DNA from: Astrocystis sublimbata
Lineage: Eukaryota > Ascomycota > Sordariomycetes > Xylariales > Xylariaceae
DNA length: 64,000 nucleotides
Assembly (NCBI GenBank): GCA_022453515.1
Contig: JAJNNY010000004.1
Location: forward strand, 1,178,001-1,242,000
Direction: 5' to 3'
The position numbers were made by a program, and so were the translations under genes. The notes below the pieces were generated by a model. That model did no database searches. It was not told the DNA's origin and worked only from the letters and a program-made list of their open reading frames with translations. Shown here one piece after another: positions 11,568 through 24,839 of this stretch. Numbering within the stretch: the stretch's first letter is position 1; each line of letters begins with the position of its first letter.

Positions 11568-14500
11568 GATCGCTCGGCCTGAAACTCGAGGGAGCAGTGC
11601 CTGAAGGAATCGCCAGGGATATCTCACCAATCGAAAACGATTCCGGCTTCAATTAATTGCTCTCAGGCTGCTTATTCAATTGGCAAGATGAATGCTATGG
11701 TGAGCTGTTTGTTACTGCGCAGCTTTGAGCGACGTCACAATTTGGTAAGATAGGTCACAGATTGTCAACTTAAACCACAGTGACTGCGGTTATGACATTG
11801 ATAGGATATATCCTGTTTGTTCAGGCAATTTCACATTGAGATAAGCAAGTAAACACTTGGGCGACCTTATCGATGCCGAAACTGCCTGTGACGCCTGTCT
11901 ATGATCTAGCCCATATGATTGGTTGTGATGTCAGGATTACGACTTAGACTGGAGATTGGGCAAGTCCTACAATGTACTTAGATCTGCTCGACTAAACAAA
12001 GGGAAAGAGTGACGACACAACTGGTTGGTCACCTTCAACCACAGTGGTCAGGACTAGACGGACGAAAGAGCGTTGTTCTCAATGTGGCTTGGCAACCCCG
12101 CTGTCAGCCCCCAAATGCGAACGCTCCTCTTCCCCGCTTTCTACGTTGTTGGCGGCCAGCCAGTTGCTGATGTTATTAGGCTGCGTATTCACAATGCTTT
12201 TATGCTGCTTGTGACTCACGGATGCATGCCACTACTTGAGAAGGATCGCCTATCTTCTTTCTCGACAATTATAGCGCTAAACTGTTTGCAGCATTCATCA
12301 ACTTACTTACCTACTAATTATAGGTACTTTTACTCGTGGCGATATTGACAACGAGTAGTTGGAATCTACACACTGAGCGGTGATGAGGGGATTGTAAGCG
12401 GCTGACGAATTTCTCCGCAATAGCTGCAAGCCAAGCTGGGGAAGATATGGAGAGTGGCGCCAGGCAGCAGCTTTGATAGCAAGTCTCTCTCGGGATTGGT
12501 TCGTTGTCAAGCTCGATGGATAAAGAGTATAGAAAGAGCGAAACTAGGGAGACTAGCAGGTTCCATGTAAGACATCGCGGGGACATTTGATCAACGCTCG
12601 AGATACGCTTGTGCCTTAGACCCATTGTGTAACTACCTACCTACTATTGTAGGAATGGCGTTTCGCGTGTTCGTGTCTGCATATGCCCAACGGTACCTAG
12701 ATATTCGCAAGATGTCAAGACAAGCTCTATGCAATTCGTCCCTGTGACTGTCGTAGAAAGGTTACGGACCCTTCTTCAAGTTTGGTTTACAGGGTAGCTC
12801 TGCCCAACTGAGAGATTAGGGGTTGCGGACGTAGTTGCCCACATATCGCGACTCACTTGTGATGAATGCGATAAGGTCCTCTCGAAATGTACCACTTGAA
12901 CCTTATCTTGAATTATAGAATCTGAGCGATAAGTTCTTGTTCCTGGTGTGTGGTGTTTCGGCCTGTGGAATTGCTGAGGTCTGGACTTAGACAGGAACAA
13001 TTTTCACGATGTGTTGTCATGCGATCACGAATAACGCTTCAATTGGACGTGTAAAAATATTTATATGAGTGAGATTATTTAGGAATTGTAAGAGCATTTT
13101 TCGTATTTATTGCCGAGTAGGTGGTCAGGTTATCTGTCGTTTGTCTCGAATCTCATTACTCATTGCCGTGAGACATAGTTGCCCTTCTGATCGCGTGTTG
13201 TTTGGTATCACACCAAAATGGCCTGGATGTATCACCCAATCGCGTGTCTCAAGTCCTCGCCAATAATGGGAATTCACTTACAGTCCCAGAATCCCGTATG
13301 TATATGCCGCCATGGCACCATATCGGTTGCGGTTCCCTGAAGAAGAGAATAGATGTGAGTGTATACAATACATAACAAGGGTCACCGCACACCTGGGAAG
13401 GAAGCAACCACGACAACACATGGTAAAGATCTCCCAGCCAGGACTCTTTGCCAAACAGTGTCAATGTATATCTCCAAACCTACAACGAGAACTCCCCATT
13501 GGCGTAGCAGTGTTCATATGCAGGGCGACATTGAATCTGGCGAGTTGGTGCCCGATCATGGACAATAGGGTACCTCTAAGGGTTTCCTATGTCCCTCCTG
13601 AAGCAATGGCACGCTGGAGTACCCCACGATGTTCTGGCTTGGCTCGGTGCAACGGCGTTATACGATCATACACAGGATAATATAGCTCTTTGTGTTATGC
13701 GCGCATTGTTGGCTTACTGTTGCTCTGCCAGCGGCTGTACATATCTCGTACGTTGCGCGGTGCAGGATAGTGTTGATTGTAGTATTAGTCAAGACGAGTT
13801 CATCCTTTGAACGTAGCTTCCTACGAAGCTATGAAAGGATTTCGGCATATAGTCTTCGGTATGGAGTCATGATGGCTCGTGACTTGCGAGCCTTGTTGGG
13901 ACGTGAACGCGACAACACTGCTCTTGTCTTGCCATGATATCGCAGGAGAGTCGCGAGAGTTTTGCTTTATTATTGACGTTTTACGATGGCCGGTAGCCAG
14001 TCGTACTCTCACGGTATGCTCTACGCATATACTATGGACATCAGACCATTTCGCAGGTGCCATCAACGCTTGTGCATTGAATGTGAAAGAATGAGAATAT
14101 GCAATCCACATGCTTAGCTAGTCCTCCACCAATCTGGAATCAAGACCCCAACGATATGGACACCAAACATGATGTGTTAAGAGGGGAAGGGTCGTAAAGG
14201 GGTTGATAAGCATCTCCATCTGCTATCACCGCAAATGTAACATCATCCGCTCTCTGTGCCGTTAATTTTCAAGGCTAACTTGCCGACTGTTGGTTTCCAA
14301 GCAGAACGTGCCCCCAATGCTCTAATGTGGCTATAGAGATACTCCCTCCAACGGGCAGCGTGATTGCTGCACTCCATAGCTACCCGTTGAGATCCCAACA
14401 CAGGTGAGAATTGGGCATGATCGCGAGTCCCCAGCACAGTCAGCTAGGTAAGACTACCATTTAGCCATCTTTAACATACCACCGATGTTGCTAGCCGCAT

Positions 14501-17500
14501 CTTAAATCAGACGATGTATGACTGAAACTATGCTGTACATGTGCTTATGCATACGCTGAGATACGCGAAAAGCCACAATGCTGACACAGCAGTAGCTCAC
14601 CAGCGGCACTCAGGGGTGGTGGTATGCAGAAGAATGTGTACCGGGACCGAGGCGAGATCGGGGCAGCGATTTGGGGTTCCACATGATACGTAAATTTTGG
14701 CTCACTTCGTAGTTTCTGGACCCTGGGGATAATCAGGGAAGGAAGGAGAGCATGGTTCATGTCTATCGGTCTGGATTCTGGAGATGGGCCATCTGTCAGG
14801 CAGCCGACTGCTTGTCTACAACTCTCTGTGACATTTGACATGCATACATATGCAGAGATGTGCCATTCTGATGGCGTTATGAACCGAGGAACCGTATATC
14901 AGATACATCGGACGAACTACAGCAATATTCCTTATTCCCATGTGCCAAAGTCAGTGCAATCAGTGCCTTGAGGTGCTTCTGCCACGGCTATGTCGTATCA
15001 CTTGTCTGGCAAGCGGCTTTTATCTGGAGGGTTATTCAAATATACCATGATATATCGGTGTATCTTAAGCGTTGCAGCAGGATGCATCAACCACAAACCT
15101 GGCCCTGAAGTGCCCTGCATCGCCGGTACCCAGTTGCCGAAGTTGACCGAACCTGGTATGCAATAACCTCGTCACAGTCGTGTTGAAGCAGAGGCATATC
15201 GGATATGAGATTGGAGACGAGACATAATATCCGGGTTTAACGAAACACAGGTCATGATCTTTAGGAACAGTACCGACGTAAGCTCACGCGCCATGTGTGG
15301 AAAATGATGGAAATGCACACAACGGCGCGTCAGACGGGATGGCCCTGGTGATATTGTGAACCGCCATGCGGGATCCAGTCCGCTTCGCAACCGAGAAACG
15401 TAAGAGAGAACCTTCCTCGGCTGGGCAGTTCGTAGCATACATACATACATACATACATACATACTTACATATACTATGTAGGACCTCCAGGATGGGGCTC
15501 AACCCGCTCGGCTGCACTACCGACCGAGGTTTGTCGGCCCACGATGATAGAATCTAGAGGTCAAGAGGGGGGATCGTGTGGATCGAATGCGCTCTGTCCG
15601 CTCTATTTACTGCGCCAAGGCTTCATTGATTTGGAAGTTGTTTGTTGGACTGCAGGTTGCTGCTTAATTGCTCGCTGCCCAAACGTTTTCCTAGATGGGA
15701 ATGATGAGTAAAGCGCGCGCCAAGGAACAGACTATGACGAGTTGCCTCTTTGGGTCTTTAATCTTTTACGACAGAAAAAGTATGGATATGGCTTCAGCGG
15801 TGGAATTTCCTTGAGGCTCAACTATGAGGCTGCGATACCCGCGCGTTACAGCACCTAGATGTAGGTGAGTATGGTAGCCGTTTGTCCACTCACATAGTGT
15901 ATGTACATAAGCTGTCGAGAAGCCTAAAGGGACATATGTGAGTAGATCTGTGAGCGAGAGCCAATAGGAGACTGGTCTGAAGCAAGCTGATAGTCTTCGG
16001 TGTAGAGTCGCATTGATGCTACGTAATATGAAGACATATTAGCCCGAAATGAGAGAGCCAACCTTTGTTTTTCCCGCTTTAGGCAGGTTGAGAGAAGATT
16101 CGATGATGGGGCTGGCGTCTGGACGAATGATGGCATACAAATCCTTGGAGGCTATGCTCCGCGAGGCTCCACTGTCAGACACTGTCTCGCTGGCTGGTTC
16201 TGTAAGACTTTAAGTCCCTAACCACTGGTAAAACATTGGTCGCCTACGCTACGTACGGATCAACATATGCATATTTCAGATAGCGATGGTGAATTCCTGT
16301 CTAACATTGAGTGCTCTCGAGTGCTAGCGTCAAGTGTAGTGCAGCTTTTCATCAACTGTCATGCTGTGAATTATACAATTAATGGAGCCTCGCAATGTGT
16401 CATGGTCTATTTCCTACAACTACCGGCATTTGGTTCCAGCTTAGTATTGTAGATCAGTACGTGAGTACGTAGATGGTAGGCACACGTAAGCTGTTCCGCA
16501 GACGGGAAAGCAGTCAGGAAACGTCGTGGCTTGCGCTCGGAACACATCTCTTTGTGAGGTCTACACAAAAGCCTCACTATCGAGACCCACACCGATATAC
16601 CGAACTGGTGGATTGAAACATTGTTTTGTTTCGTCCATCAAGGTGTCTTGTCAGAATACCTGACTACACCTGTTAGGTATTGTAGGTATCCCGTACACGT
16701 AGCTGCGTGCGCCCAGGTCCTGCATGCCTGCCAACCGGACGCCGGGGCTGTATGTGTAGTTGCACTAACTGGCGGCTGGCCTGGCTTTCATCGCCCTTGT
16801 TCCGCTTCATGATTGATTCTGTTGGTTGATTAAGTAGCGAGGGTACCGCGGCTGGGCTAGATGCTCTTTTGTCACGTAGTCCCCCTCATCCTGGGTTATA
16901 CTAGTACGTAATATTAAGAAAGGAGGCTCTCTCGGTTCTGACCGAATTGACAAAGTTCGGTAGCGACCGTTGCACTGGCGACCCGATCTTTGAAGATTTT
17001 TTTTTCCTCTCACGAACCTAGTACCATACGATCGTACCATCGCGATCTTGAGCCGCCCGGCATTGGAGCGGCTTGCAACGGCGTCGTTGGACTGAGATGC
17101 TACTGCTACCTACCCATAGCTAAAAGAGAAGGTCAACAATCGTGGGCACTACGAGTATTTTTTCACCTAGGACTTTTACACTGTACGTGATGTACCTTGC
17201 ACTTTTGGGTTGGGCTGGGCTGGGCGAACTTGGACTATTTGATTGTTTTTTTTTGCCCGGCTTGGCAGTGGTGCTCGTTCCATGAACCCACTTCTGAGTA
17301 CAGATACTACAAATTGCAAAATTCGGAATACCCTCACGACCTAGTGAATGATGTCAACTAGTTCGCGGGATAAGACCTCTTTCATGTACTAACAGGTATG
17401 GTTAGCGGCGTATCTCGCCCCAGGTGCGGAAACCGCACCGAGCACAGGTTATCGCCTCTCTCAGCCTCCAGCCAGCATCCGACACGATGTTTGCTTACAC

Positions 17501-18176
17501 ATCGGCAATGGGATGGTGACGGCTAGAGAGGATCAACGATGAATTGGTCAAAGTTGCATATGCCGATTCGAAATCTCGAGAGCCATATATGATGCCATCC
17601 GAACAATGGTCGACACAGTACCAATAGTTGCTGAGTGTTCCGCCGAAATAGTCATCAATTCGCAGACTTTGCTCTTCTAAGAACGAGGGCCAGCTGGGCC
17701 AGAGTGCGTTTCGCTGTCTGTTGAAGCAATCAGGCAGATGCCGAGTTAAGATCAGCAAGTTGGTTGCTCAGCTCGTTGCTCAGCTCTTGCTTGTATCAGG
17801 TTGTTACTAAGTGCCACGGTTCGATGACAATTCACCTTCGGCCATCCCGCCAATAATAGGAGGGAGGTATTGGTCATGGTGTGTGCTCTTAATTCTTTCT
17901 CTGGAGATATTATAACCGAAGCCCTGGTAATTGAGTTTCGGGTCAAACATAATAGTTGGCTTTGTGGTTCTGAGCGCAGAGAAATGAAATCTGTTCTACA
18001 GTGTAATTTGATAGGATCCCCGTGTCCGCCTGTGATAGGTACTTGGAATTGCACGATGTATGTGATTAGCGGATGCTATTGGGCAGTGCCAGAAACTGGC
18101 GTGACTGGGTACTGGGTACCGGCATGACCGGTCTGCACTGTAAGACCAAAGTCCCACTTAGATGCGTACGGAAAGA
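11568..18176. other. Gene desert, first half
   Basis: No ORF here exceeds about 120 codons, and none shows recognisable motifs, fungal gene composition or plausible spliced neighbours. The base composition looks mixed rather than strongly AT-rich, so it does not look like a heavily mutated repeat block. The only clear repeat is a CATA microsatellite at about 15436-15464. The first few hundred bases must hold the promoter of the membrane protein gene to the left. Confidence 0.45.
15436..15464. repeat. CATA tetranucleotide microsatellite
   Basis: About seven tandem CATA units inside the gene desert, visible directly in the sequence. It is likely to vary in length between strains. Confidence 0.9.
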
Positions 18177-18213
18177 TTCCAGAAGCCTTCCAGAAAGGTT
18201 CTGGAAAGCTTCC
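18177..18213. promoter_or_regulatory. Heat-shock-element-like tandem array
   Basis: Three 11-bp units, TTCCAGAAGCC, TTCCAGAAAGG and TTCTGGAAAGC, are followed by TTCC. Each unit contains TTCnnGAA, and GAA and the next TTC are separated by three bases instead of the two of a perfect heat-shock element. This is what a gapped binding array for heat shock factor could look like. No gene starts nearby; the closest plus-strand start recognised is the RGS gene 5.6 kb downstream. Function is inferred only from the motif. Confidence 0.45.
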
Positions 18214-21200
18214 GTGTCCGCGCCGCGCTGGCGAAACCAGGCTAGCTAGCCAGAATCCTGGAGACTCCGTTGCGCAAGTATCGAATACCCTCACACGCTC
18301 ATTTGAATCCCGGCAACTAAGTGTGACAAGTCCGAGCAAAGTCCTATGTGACTGAGCAGGCTAGCATCGCAGATTAACGAGCAGACCGCTCAGGATTATT
18401 CGAGATTCCCGTGCCGCACCCCTCGCCCGTTGCGCCTCGAGCTCCTGCTCTAAGGCCGCGACAAGATGCCTTAATGTGCACTTGTGTGTCAGCGCTGTTC
18501 CTTCGCGCTGACAATGCCCCCCTGCCTCGCCTGCCTCCAACAAGGCGTTGTTGACGAGCTGCTTGCGATATTGGTGCTGGTCCTTTGCCACGACTGACCC
18601 CCAACTGGCTCGACTGGCTCGATCGTGATGCGGCCTTGCCACAGTGGCCTATGGCGTGGACTAGTGGAGTTGTCGTGATGCTTACCGGCTCTAGAAGGCT
18701 TCTAGTGTACAGCCGAAGGATGAAGTTTCCCGACCAGGGCCTGCTGGGCTTGCAAGGCTTGTGCGATGCGGCAGGCACTAATCAAATAAACAGCCCAGCT
18801 GACGAATATCTGCTGCTTTTTGGCACTAGAAACCCGCCTATCTGGGTAGTGTATTCGCTACTTTGTATGAAGTTGGTCGTGTGCTTCACTGAATGCGCAC
18901 CGCCTACGAGTACGAGTAACGTGTACTTAGGACGAGTACGGTATCTAACCAAGTCCAGCATCTCACCTTAAGATGAGACTGCCGATGTCAAGACGGTGTA
19001 AGAACAGGTAGGGATATATTCAGTCAGGTGACAGGCAACAACGACACTATAGTATCAGTCATTGGCGTGGCAGATTATACTCTTACCACCCACATCCCTC
19101 AAGCAGTGAGTATCCTCATTGGCTTCAACGTGGTATGAGCTACCGATACGATAGACGAAGATGTGGACAGACAACGTGGCAGACGACGAATGTGCCGATC
19201 GACGCATCAACCTTGCAATATTGCAATGGGGAGGCATGTTTATTCCCAAACTGCCTTGTCTTAACTGCTGCTCAATATGATTGATTACATAGCGTGGAAT
19301 ATGCCGGCTGAAATAGTTTCTGGTTTATGGTATCATTGTACATCACTAGGCTGCGTGTGTGCGAGGCGTAGCACCGCCGATCTTAACTCGCTTGAGTCCT
19401 CTGGTGCATGCTCGGTGCATACTCACTGCTCAGTGACCATACGGCGTCGAGGTTCGAGTCGTATCGCATGTGAACGAGCAGGAAGTGAGTGGCTCGAGTG
19501 GTATTCCCGCATTCGCCGTCCCGCTCCCCCAATCTTGATGATGTTTGATGATACAAGGACGAACGAATGACACCCGTGTCTTGGGCTGATCGTCAAGGCT
19601 AGTGCAGACGCGAAGACCACCACACACGCACTTGCAGCAGCACGACGCCTGCTACGGTTTGATTTCTGGCGCTTAAGGCATGGCCACTATGGGCGGGCAG
19701 ATGCATGCGGAAATGAGCAGCGCCAACTACCGCCCTGGATGCCTGGGGCATGGTCCCCTCTCCGCATCCGAAGATCTGCAAACCACATTCCTGCAGTGTT
19801 TGTAAGCTTCCTTGCTGTCTGTTGTTGATACGACACTTGTCGTCGTAATACTAATGATGTGTATACGTATGGTGGAACGCAAACTGATCGGATTATAATC
19901 TCGGAGCAACAATCGACGACTACTAGTTATCTCTATGGAGACGAGATCAATGTACGACATAAGGTTCGCTGTGCCATTTACAATGATGTAGTGGTACGTA
20001 CCGGAAAAGACTGACCGCTCTACACTTCGTTCGTGGTGCTTGTCTCATAACTCGTTGCTTGCTGGCTTGCTGGCTCGCTGTATGTAGGTGTGTGTGTATG
20101 CATGATAAGATATGTGGTTGTCGCATTGGGCTGTCTTGTCCGTGAGCCCATCTATAGCTTACAGGCAACTTGCTGTCGTGTATTGTCATATTTCATCCCA
20201 AATCGACACACAAGTCACCAGGGTGCCTTCTCCGATTGTACATACTTTCAATGACCTTTCCATGGAGTCTGCCTGTCTCTTCACTAATGCTCGGCGTCTC
20301 CCAAGCCGTGGAAAATACATATGACTCCGGTGTTTCATATGACCCATGGTACTACGATTACCGATGGCCACATGCATTCCCATGCCACCGCGGAGATGAT
20401 GGAGATGATGCTCTCTATTCGGGGCTCCGTCTTGTCGGTGTTTTACTACGCTGCTGCTATTTCCTAGCAGCATGTCGTCAACAGATCGGCAGTCGAATGC
20501 CTTCACTACACGAGCTACAGGACAGATGTTGTATACTCTGCCTCGTCTGCCATGATCCGTCGCTGCTTTGCACCTGACGGACCTGGGGGCTCCATCTGGC
20601 TAATACTACTTCGTAGTAGGCGCATGTAGGACCCCGTTCACTAGTTCTTTGTGCGGCAGGATCTTCAGTCAAACCAGTAGCGTCTCGATTGATTGGTCTC
20701 CGGAGGGGATTCTAGCGCTCTTCTAGAGTTGCGCCACTTTTTACGACACCTCTTAGCAGTTGGTTGGCAGACTTGGATGGTTGCACTGCATTTGGCACTG
20801 CCATGGCTATCCAGTTCCTTTTACGCCCGGTGCTTAGCTTCAGATTTTGCTTGGGATGAACTGCACAAGAAATGTGTTTTTCCACTCCCGGTAGGCTATA
20901 CACTCTAGTTGATAGCTCGGCACCTGTTCTGATAGTCTTTCCGTCTTTCTTTTTGTCAAATCACAGCGAGGTGAAGCGGCTTGTAGATGGCTTCAGTGCA
21001 CCTGGCCAAGCCTAGCCTTTTGATTGTTGGTTGACTCTAAGATCATTGGTGAGAGGCGAGAGAGGTTATCTTGGAGGGTATAACGATGCTGTGTTATGTC
21101 TGTGCCATCGACTCTTCTATGCCTGCATTCGAAGACGAATGGATGGCGAGATGGCAAGACCTACGTAGCACAGCATTTCGTACGCATACGACAGCATCTG

Positions 21201-22600
21201 GGTAATTCCGTGCAATCCAATCACTTACCTAATATAAGGTCGACGAATAGGAAATTTTGTTGTTCCTCTGTATGCTGGTTCGTCGCGGCGGTCACTATCA
21301 GGCATATTGGCCAAGGGAGCAGCAGGGCAGGCGGCCGGATAGACAGTCGACTGCATGGCTTCTGCATGGCTACAACCACTATATTGTAAACCCGGATCAT
21401 ACGAATAGCGCGGAGTAGTCACGCGATATTCTCTTTTGGCCGGGGTGGATGTTGCCAGGGCATGTTGGTGCTGTACGGTACTATTACCTCATCGCCTCTG
21501 GGTTTGAGGCATGCATGAAGACGTCCTGCAGCGACCAAAAAGGTATCATATGATTGCACGATAGTACGCGTATGCATTTCACGTTCTCTCTATGTATATG
21601 CATATTGCATTATTATCCGCGACATACCAGCATCGCTCGATAGACTGCCCAGTCGGTCGGTTCCGACCAAGATCGAGACAACTATTATCCCTTCCCCAAT
21701 ACTGTATCTATTGAGTCCGCTGGGCTGCAGGCAAGTTCCTTGCCTGGACGGCAAAGGCATGATAAATTTGCTAACATGTACATACCCTCTTCACCTCCAC
21801 ATATCACGTACTGTACGCTTGTATGGTGATGCCCTGCGTAAAGACGAAGGAGGAGCAAGATATAGGTGATTGGCTCGCCGTGCTGGCGTGGGCGGCATGG
21901 AACGAATGGAATGGATCGAACGAATGGAGCGAATGGAGCAGATGGAGCAAGATGGAGCCCAGACAGGGCATGGGGCTGGACATGGACAGGGTTGGGACAG
22001 GGGATGATCCCCCTTTCGCCCCCTGGCACGCTGGTTCAGACGGGCTCGACGGGTTCCTCTGGCTTTGGATGTTCTTGGCTAAAGATCGCCGCCGCCAACC
22101 ATTCTGGTCGTAGGTACTGTACATCCGCCGTGGACCGTTGCTCAGATTCTGCTCAGATGATGTGTACTGTGCCGTCGTCGAACGCGCTATTGTGCTTAGA
22201 GTAGGTACAGGGCCTCTAGCCTGACGCATGGGCCGCCCGTTGGGATCGTGTAAGTGTACTTCGGCCGGTAGACGATACTTCGTTTGTTCTCTCTGGCCGC
22301 CACCGCAGACCAAAGGCCAGCCAGATCCCTTGTCCTGTACCACTGTACACCACCTCCACGGTACACGCCGTCCTCACGCTACCTTATATGGGCGATTCCT
22401 CGCCAGGTCGTTCCCAGCGTCTTGCGCTATCGACTCTTTTCACCATCTCGGTAGTTCCTGGGAATCTGTGGACGCGAACCTGGCCCTACTATGCAAATCT
22501 ATGCTTAGCCTAGTCTATTGCTTGCCTGTCGTTTCTGTTTCATTGTGGGCGGTCCTGCTTGGTATTCTTCCTGTTTGCTTTCTTGTGCGATCTAGCCTAC
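18214..22600. other. Gene desert, second half
   Basis: No supportable gene. A minus-strand frame at about 18361-18642 has a charged, helix-like composition (LRHLVAALEQELEAQRAR), but it has no identifiable start or neighbour and is not called. A degenerate GAATGGA-type simple repeat lies near 21898-21960. An odd palindrome, CTAGAAGGCTTCTAG, is at 18691-18705. Confidence 0.4.
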
Positions 22601-23801
22601 CTCACTTATTATTCCCGTGTGACGAAGAACCGTAACGGACGACAACAACAACAACAACCGATTATAGAAGAGGGGAAAGAAACGAACTTTCTCGGATCAA
22701 TTGTGTGACGGACGATCCAAGATCCTGTGTTGGCCTGTTTATCATTCGGCATTACCACCGCATACTTTCCCGACGGCAGAGACATCCAGACGGCCTAATT
22801 AGTCTCGATCCATCCTCGAGTGCAACGACGACACTTGCAACTTCAACAAAAACGGACGCCATTACCGTGCCACTTCTCCTCGACGCTCGTTTTTCTTTGC
22901 CGTGAAAACCAGCCGTCGGCGGCGTAGTTTTGGTGAAAATAAAACTGCCCAAGCGTCGCAGCTGTTTCGGCCTCTCGCTCTTGTCTCGTGCGTCCGCACT
23001 TGGCCCGTCGTATTTCATATTCATAGCATTGATATCAGACATCAGACGCCATCCCAGCTCGGCGCTCGCGCTTGCAAGGAATTAGGGCTATAGCTCTCAA
23101 ATCAGTGAGCTCCATCTGGAGGGGGAGCAAACTCTATCCGCCCACCTTCCCAGGTCCCCGAAACTCTATCAACGGCACATTACGTCAACCTGTGATCACG
23201 ACTATCACCATTACCGTCGTGCCGTCTTGCCGTCCTCCTGTCTTGGGCGAGCCCTGATTACTTATCGGCTGTCGGCTCGCATCTGTCTGCCCAGCTACCA
23301 GCTCGCAGCTCCGGCGATTAGTAAGGCCCCTCGTTCCACACGACGGTGTCTACACGGCTGGCTGCTTGGTCGTGCGACTTACAGCTGTCGTTCAGAAGCA
23401 GCACACGCCCTCGGGAATCTCCTAGCGCTGGTGTCAACTCTCTCTAGCACCAGATATCTGCCGTTTCGTATTACCGAGCAAGCTGCTTCTAGACCCGGGG
23501 TCACCACCATCCTGCCGCTACCCGTCACGGACCCCCCGTGATTGGCTGCCGACTGGCTTCCCGTGCTGCGTGTATCTGAAGCTGGCCAGTTGCATCTGTG
23601 AAGCTTTCGACTCAATTTCGCTTCCCGCTCTGAACAAACTTCTCCAGCCAGCGGAACCATCGTTGGCTGCGTTGTGCATGTTTTCGACGCTCATTCAACG
23701 GTTGAGAACCCCCGGATCGCAGCGAAGCCTTTGTTTGTCCATCGCCGGAATAGGCGTTTCGCTGCACTGCATACATACATGTTCGACGCCCCTGAAGAAT
23801 A
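22601..23801 (+). promoter_or_regulatory. Likely long promoter and 5' leader of the RGS gene
   Basis: The last 1.2 kb before the RGS start changes character. It is rich in pyrimidine tracts and ACGACAA-like repeats (for example near 22635-22660) and contains several short upstream ATG frames, such as 22705-22905 and 23072-23257. Signalling genes in filamentous fungi often have long, uORF-bearing leaders, so a long transcribed leader is a reasonable reading. Neither a transcription start nor an intron can be fixed from sequence alone. Confidence 0.35.
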
Positions 23802-24839
23802 ATGGGCAGATTTAGGTCCCCACGAAACCTCCTCGCCCACCGCACCCCGTTCTCCAGGGAGTTAACACCACCTTCGTCCGATTGGGAGGATTGGGACGCA
23901 GAAACCGTCATGGACTCCTCGTCACGCCCAACGAGCTGGGCGATCCCCCGAACCGGCTCGCCATTCCTGAACCCCCCGACCCTGGACGACATACTCACAA
24001 ATGCGGCTCCGCAACCGTGGACTCTCGCCGCCTTCACGGCCTATCTGTCGCAGAACCATTGTCTAGAGACCCTGGAGTTTGTGATGGACACGGCCCGTTA
24101 TAGGACTGCCCACTCACAGATGATGCAAGTACAGATCTGCATGGGAGCGGACCATTTGTGTCAATTATGGGACAAGATCATCAGGGCGTATATTCTACCC
24201 GGCTCGCCGCGGGAGGTCAACATTCCTGCTCCAGTTCGTGATCGACTTCTACGCCTTACGAACTCGGCCACCACACCACCCAACCCGACGGAATTGGATG
24301 AAGCAGCCTGCATTGTCCGGGAACTAATGAACGATTCCGTCTTGGTGCCGTTTCTCGAGTCGGTTGTGCCCGTCACGGTCGAGGCTCAAGTCGAAGAGGA
24401 AACGAAGGCTCGACAAGAACGCACGCGCTTGCGAATTCCCAAAGACCTCAGCTTCTCCGACGAGATCAGCCACTCTCCCATAGCGACCATGCTACCACTC
24501 TTCGGCAAAGCACGCACCGCCAGCCGTTCTAACTCGGGTTCAAGTGATTCACCAGAAATAGACTTGACCGATGACAGCATGAGCCCAAGCTCCTCCCACT
24601 CCGCTGAACCCGTGACTCCACCTACGACGCCGCCTACCTCTGACTTCTCCTTCCATTCGTCGCCCAAAGCTATACATCGTGCTTTCTCGGGCACCAGCTG
24701 GAAGAAGATGGGTGCGAAGCTCGGGTTGGGGAAAAGAAGCAAGTCACGCTCCAGATCTCCAACCTTGACCGCCCCGTCCTCCCACCCAGGACAAGTCGCC
24801 AACTCTTACCCCGATCAAGAGAGCCAATTGTCCTTATAG
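23802..24839 (+). CDS. Regulator of G-protein signalling (RGS) domain protein
   Basis: A 345-residue protein with an RGS domain from about residue 57 to 205. It opens with PPTLDDILTNAAPQPWTLAAFTAYL, followed by QNHCLETLEFVMD and a later segment with VRELMNDSVLVPFLESVV. RGS domains speed GTP hydrolysis by heterotrimeric G-alpha subunits. After the domain come a Ser/Pro/Thr-rich linker and a basic patch (GLGKRSKSRSRSP) at about 310-325 that could aid membrane contact. The single-RGS layout without DEP or transmembrane regions resembles the RgsB class of Aspergillus, but I did not assign a symbol. The start at 23802 precedes a basic N terminus. The stop is TAG at 24837-24839, after which the same frame stays open; see the next entry. 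Confidence 0.8.
   Translation: MGRFRSPRNLLAHRTPFSRELTPPSSDWEDWDAETVMDSSSRPTSWAIPRTGSPFLNPPTLDDILTNAAPQPWTLAAFTAYLSQNHCLETLEFVMDTARYRTAHSQMMQVQICMGADHLCQLWDKIIRAYILPGSPREVNIPAPVRDRLLRLTNSATTPPNPTELDEAACIVRELMNDSVLVPFLESVVPVTVEAQVEEETKARQERTRLRIPKDLSFSDEISHSPIATMLPLFGKARTASRSNSGSSDSPEIDLTDDSMSPSSSHSAEPVTPPTTPPTSDFSFHSSPKAIHRAFSGTSWKKMGAKLGLGKRSKSRSRSPTLTAPSSHPGQVANSYPDQESQLSL

Noticed and set aside
18361..18642. Charged helix-like minus-strand frame in the gene desert
   Set aside because: No start, no neighbours and no recognised family. It could be chance in a GC-rich patch.
19445..19475. tRNA-like B-box string GGTTCGAGTCG
   Set aside because: No A-box or acceptor-stem pairing could be found around it.
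21804..22343. Long minus-strand ORF over the GAATGGA-type repeat
   Set aside because: Its apparent length comes from the simple repeat, and overlapping frames on both strands are equally long.
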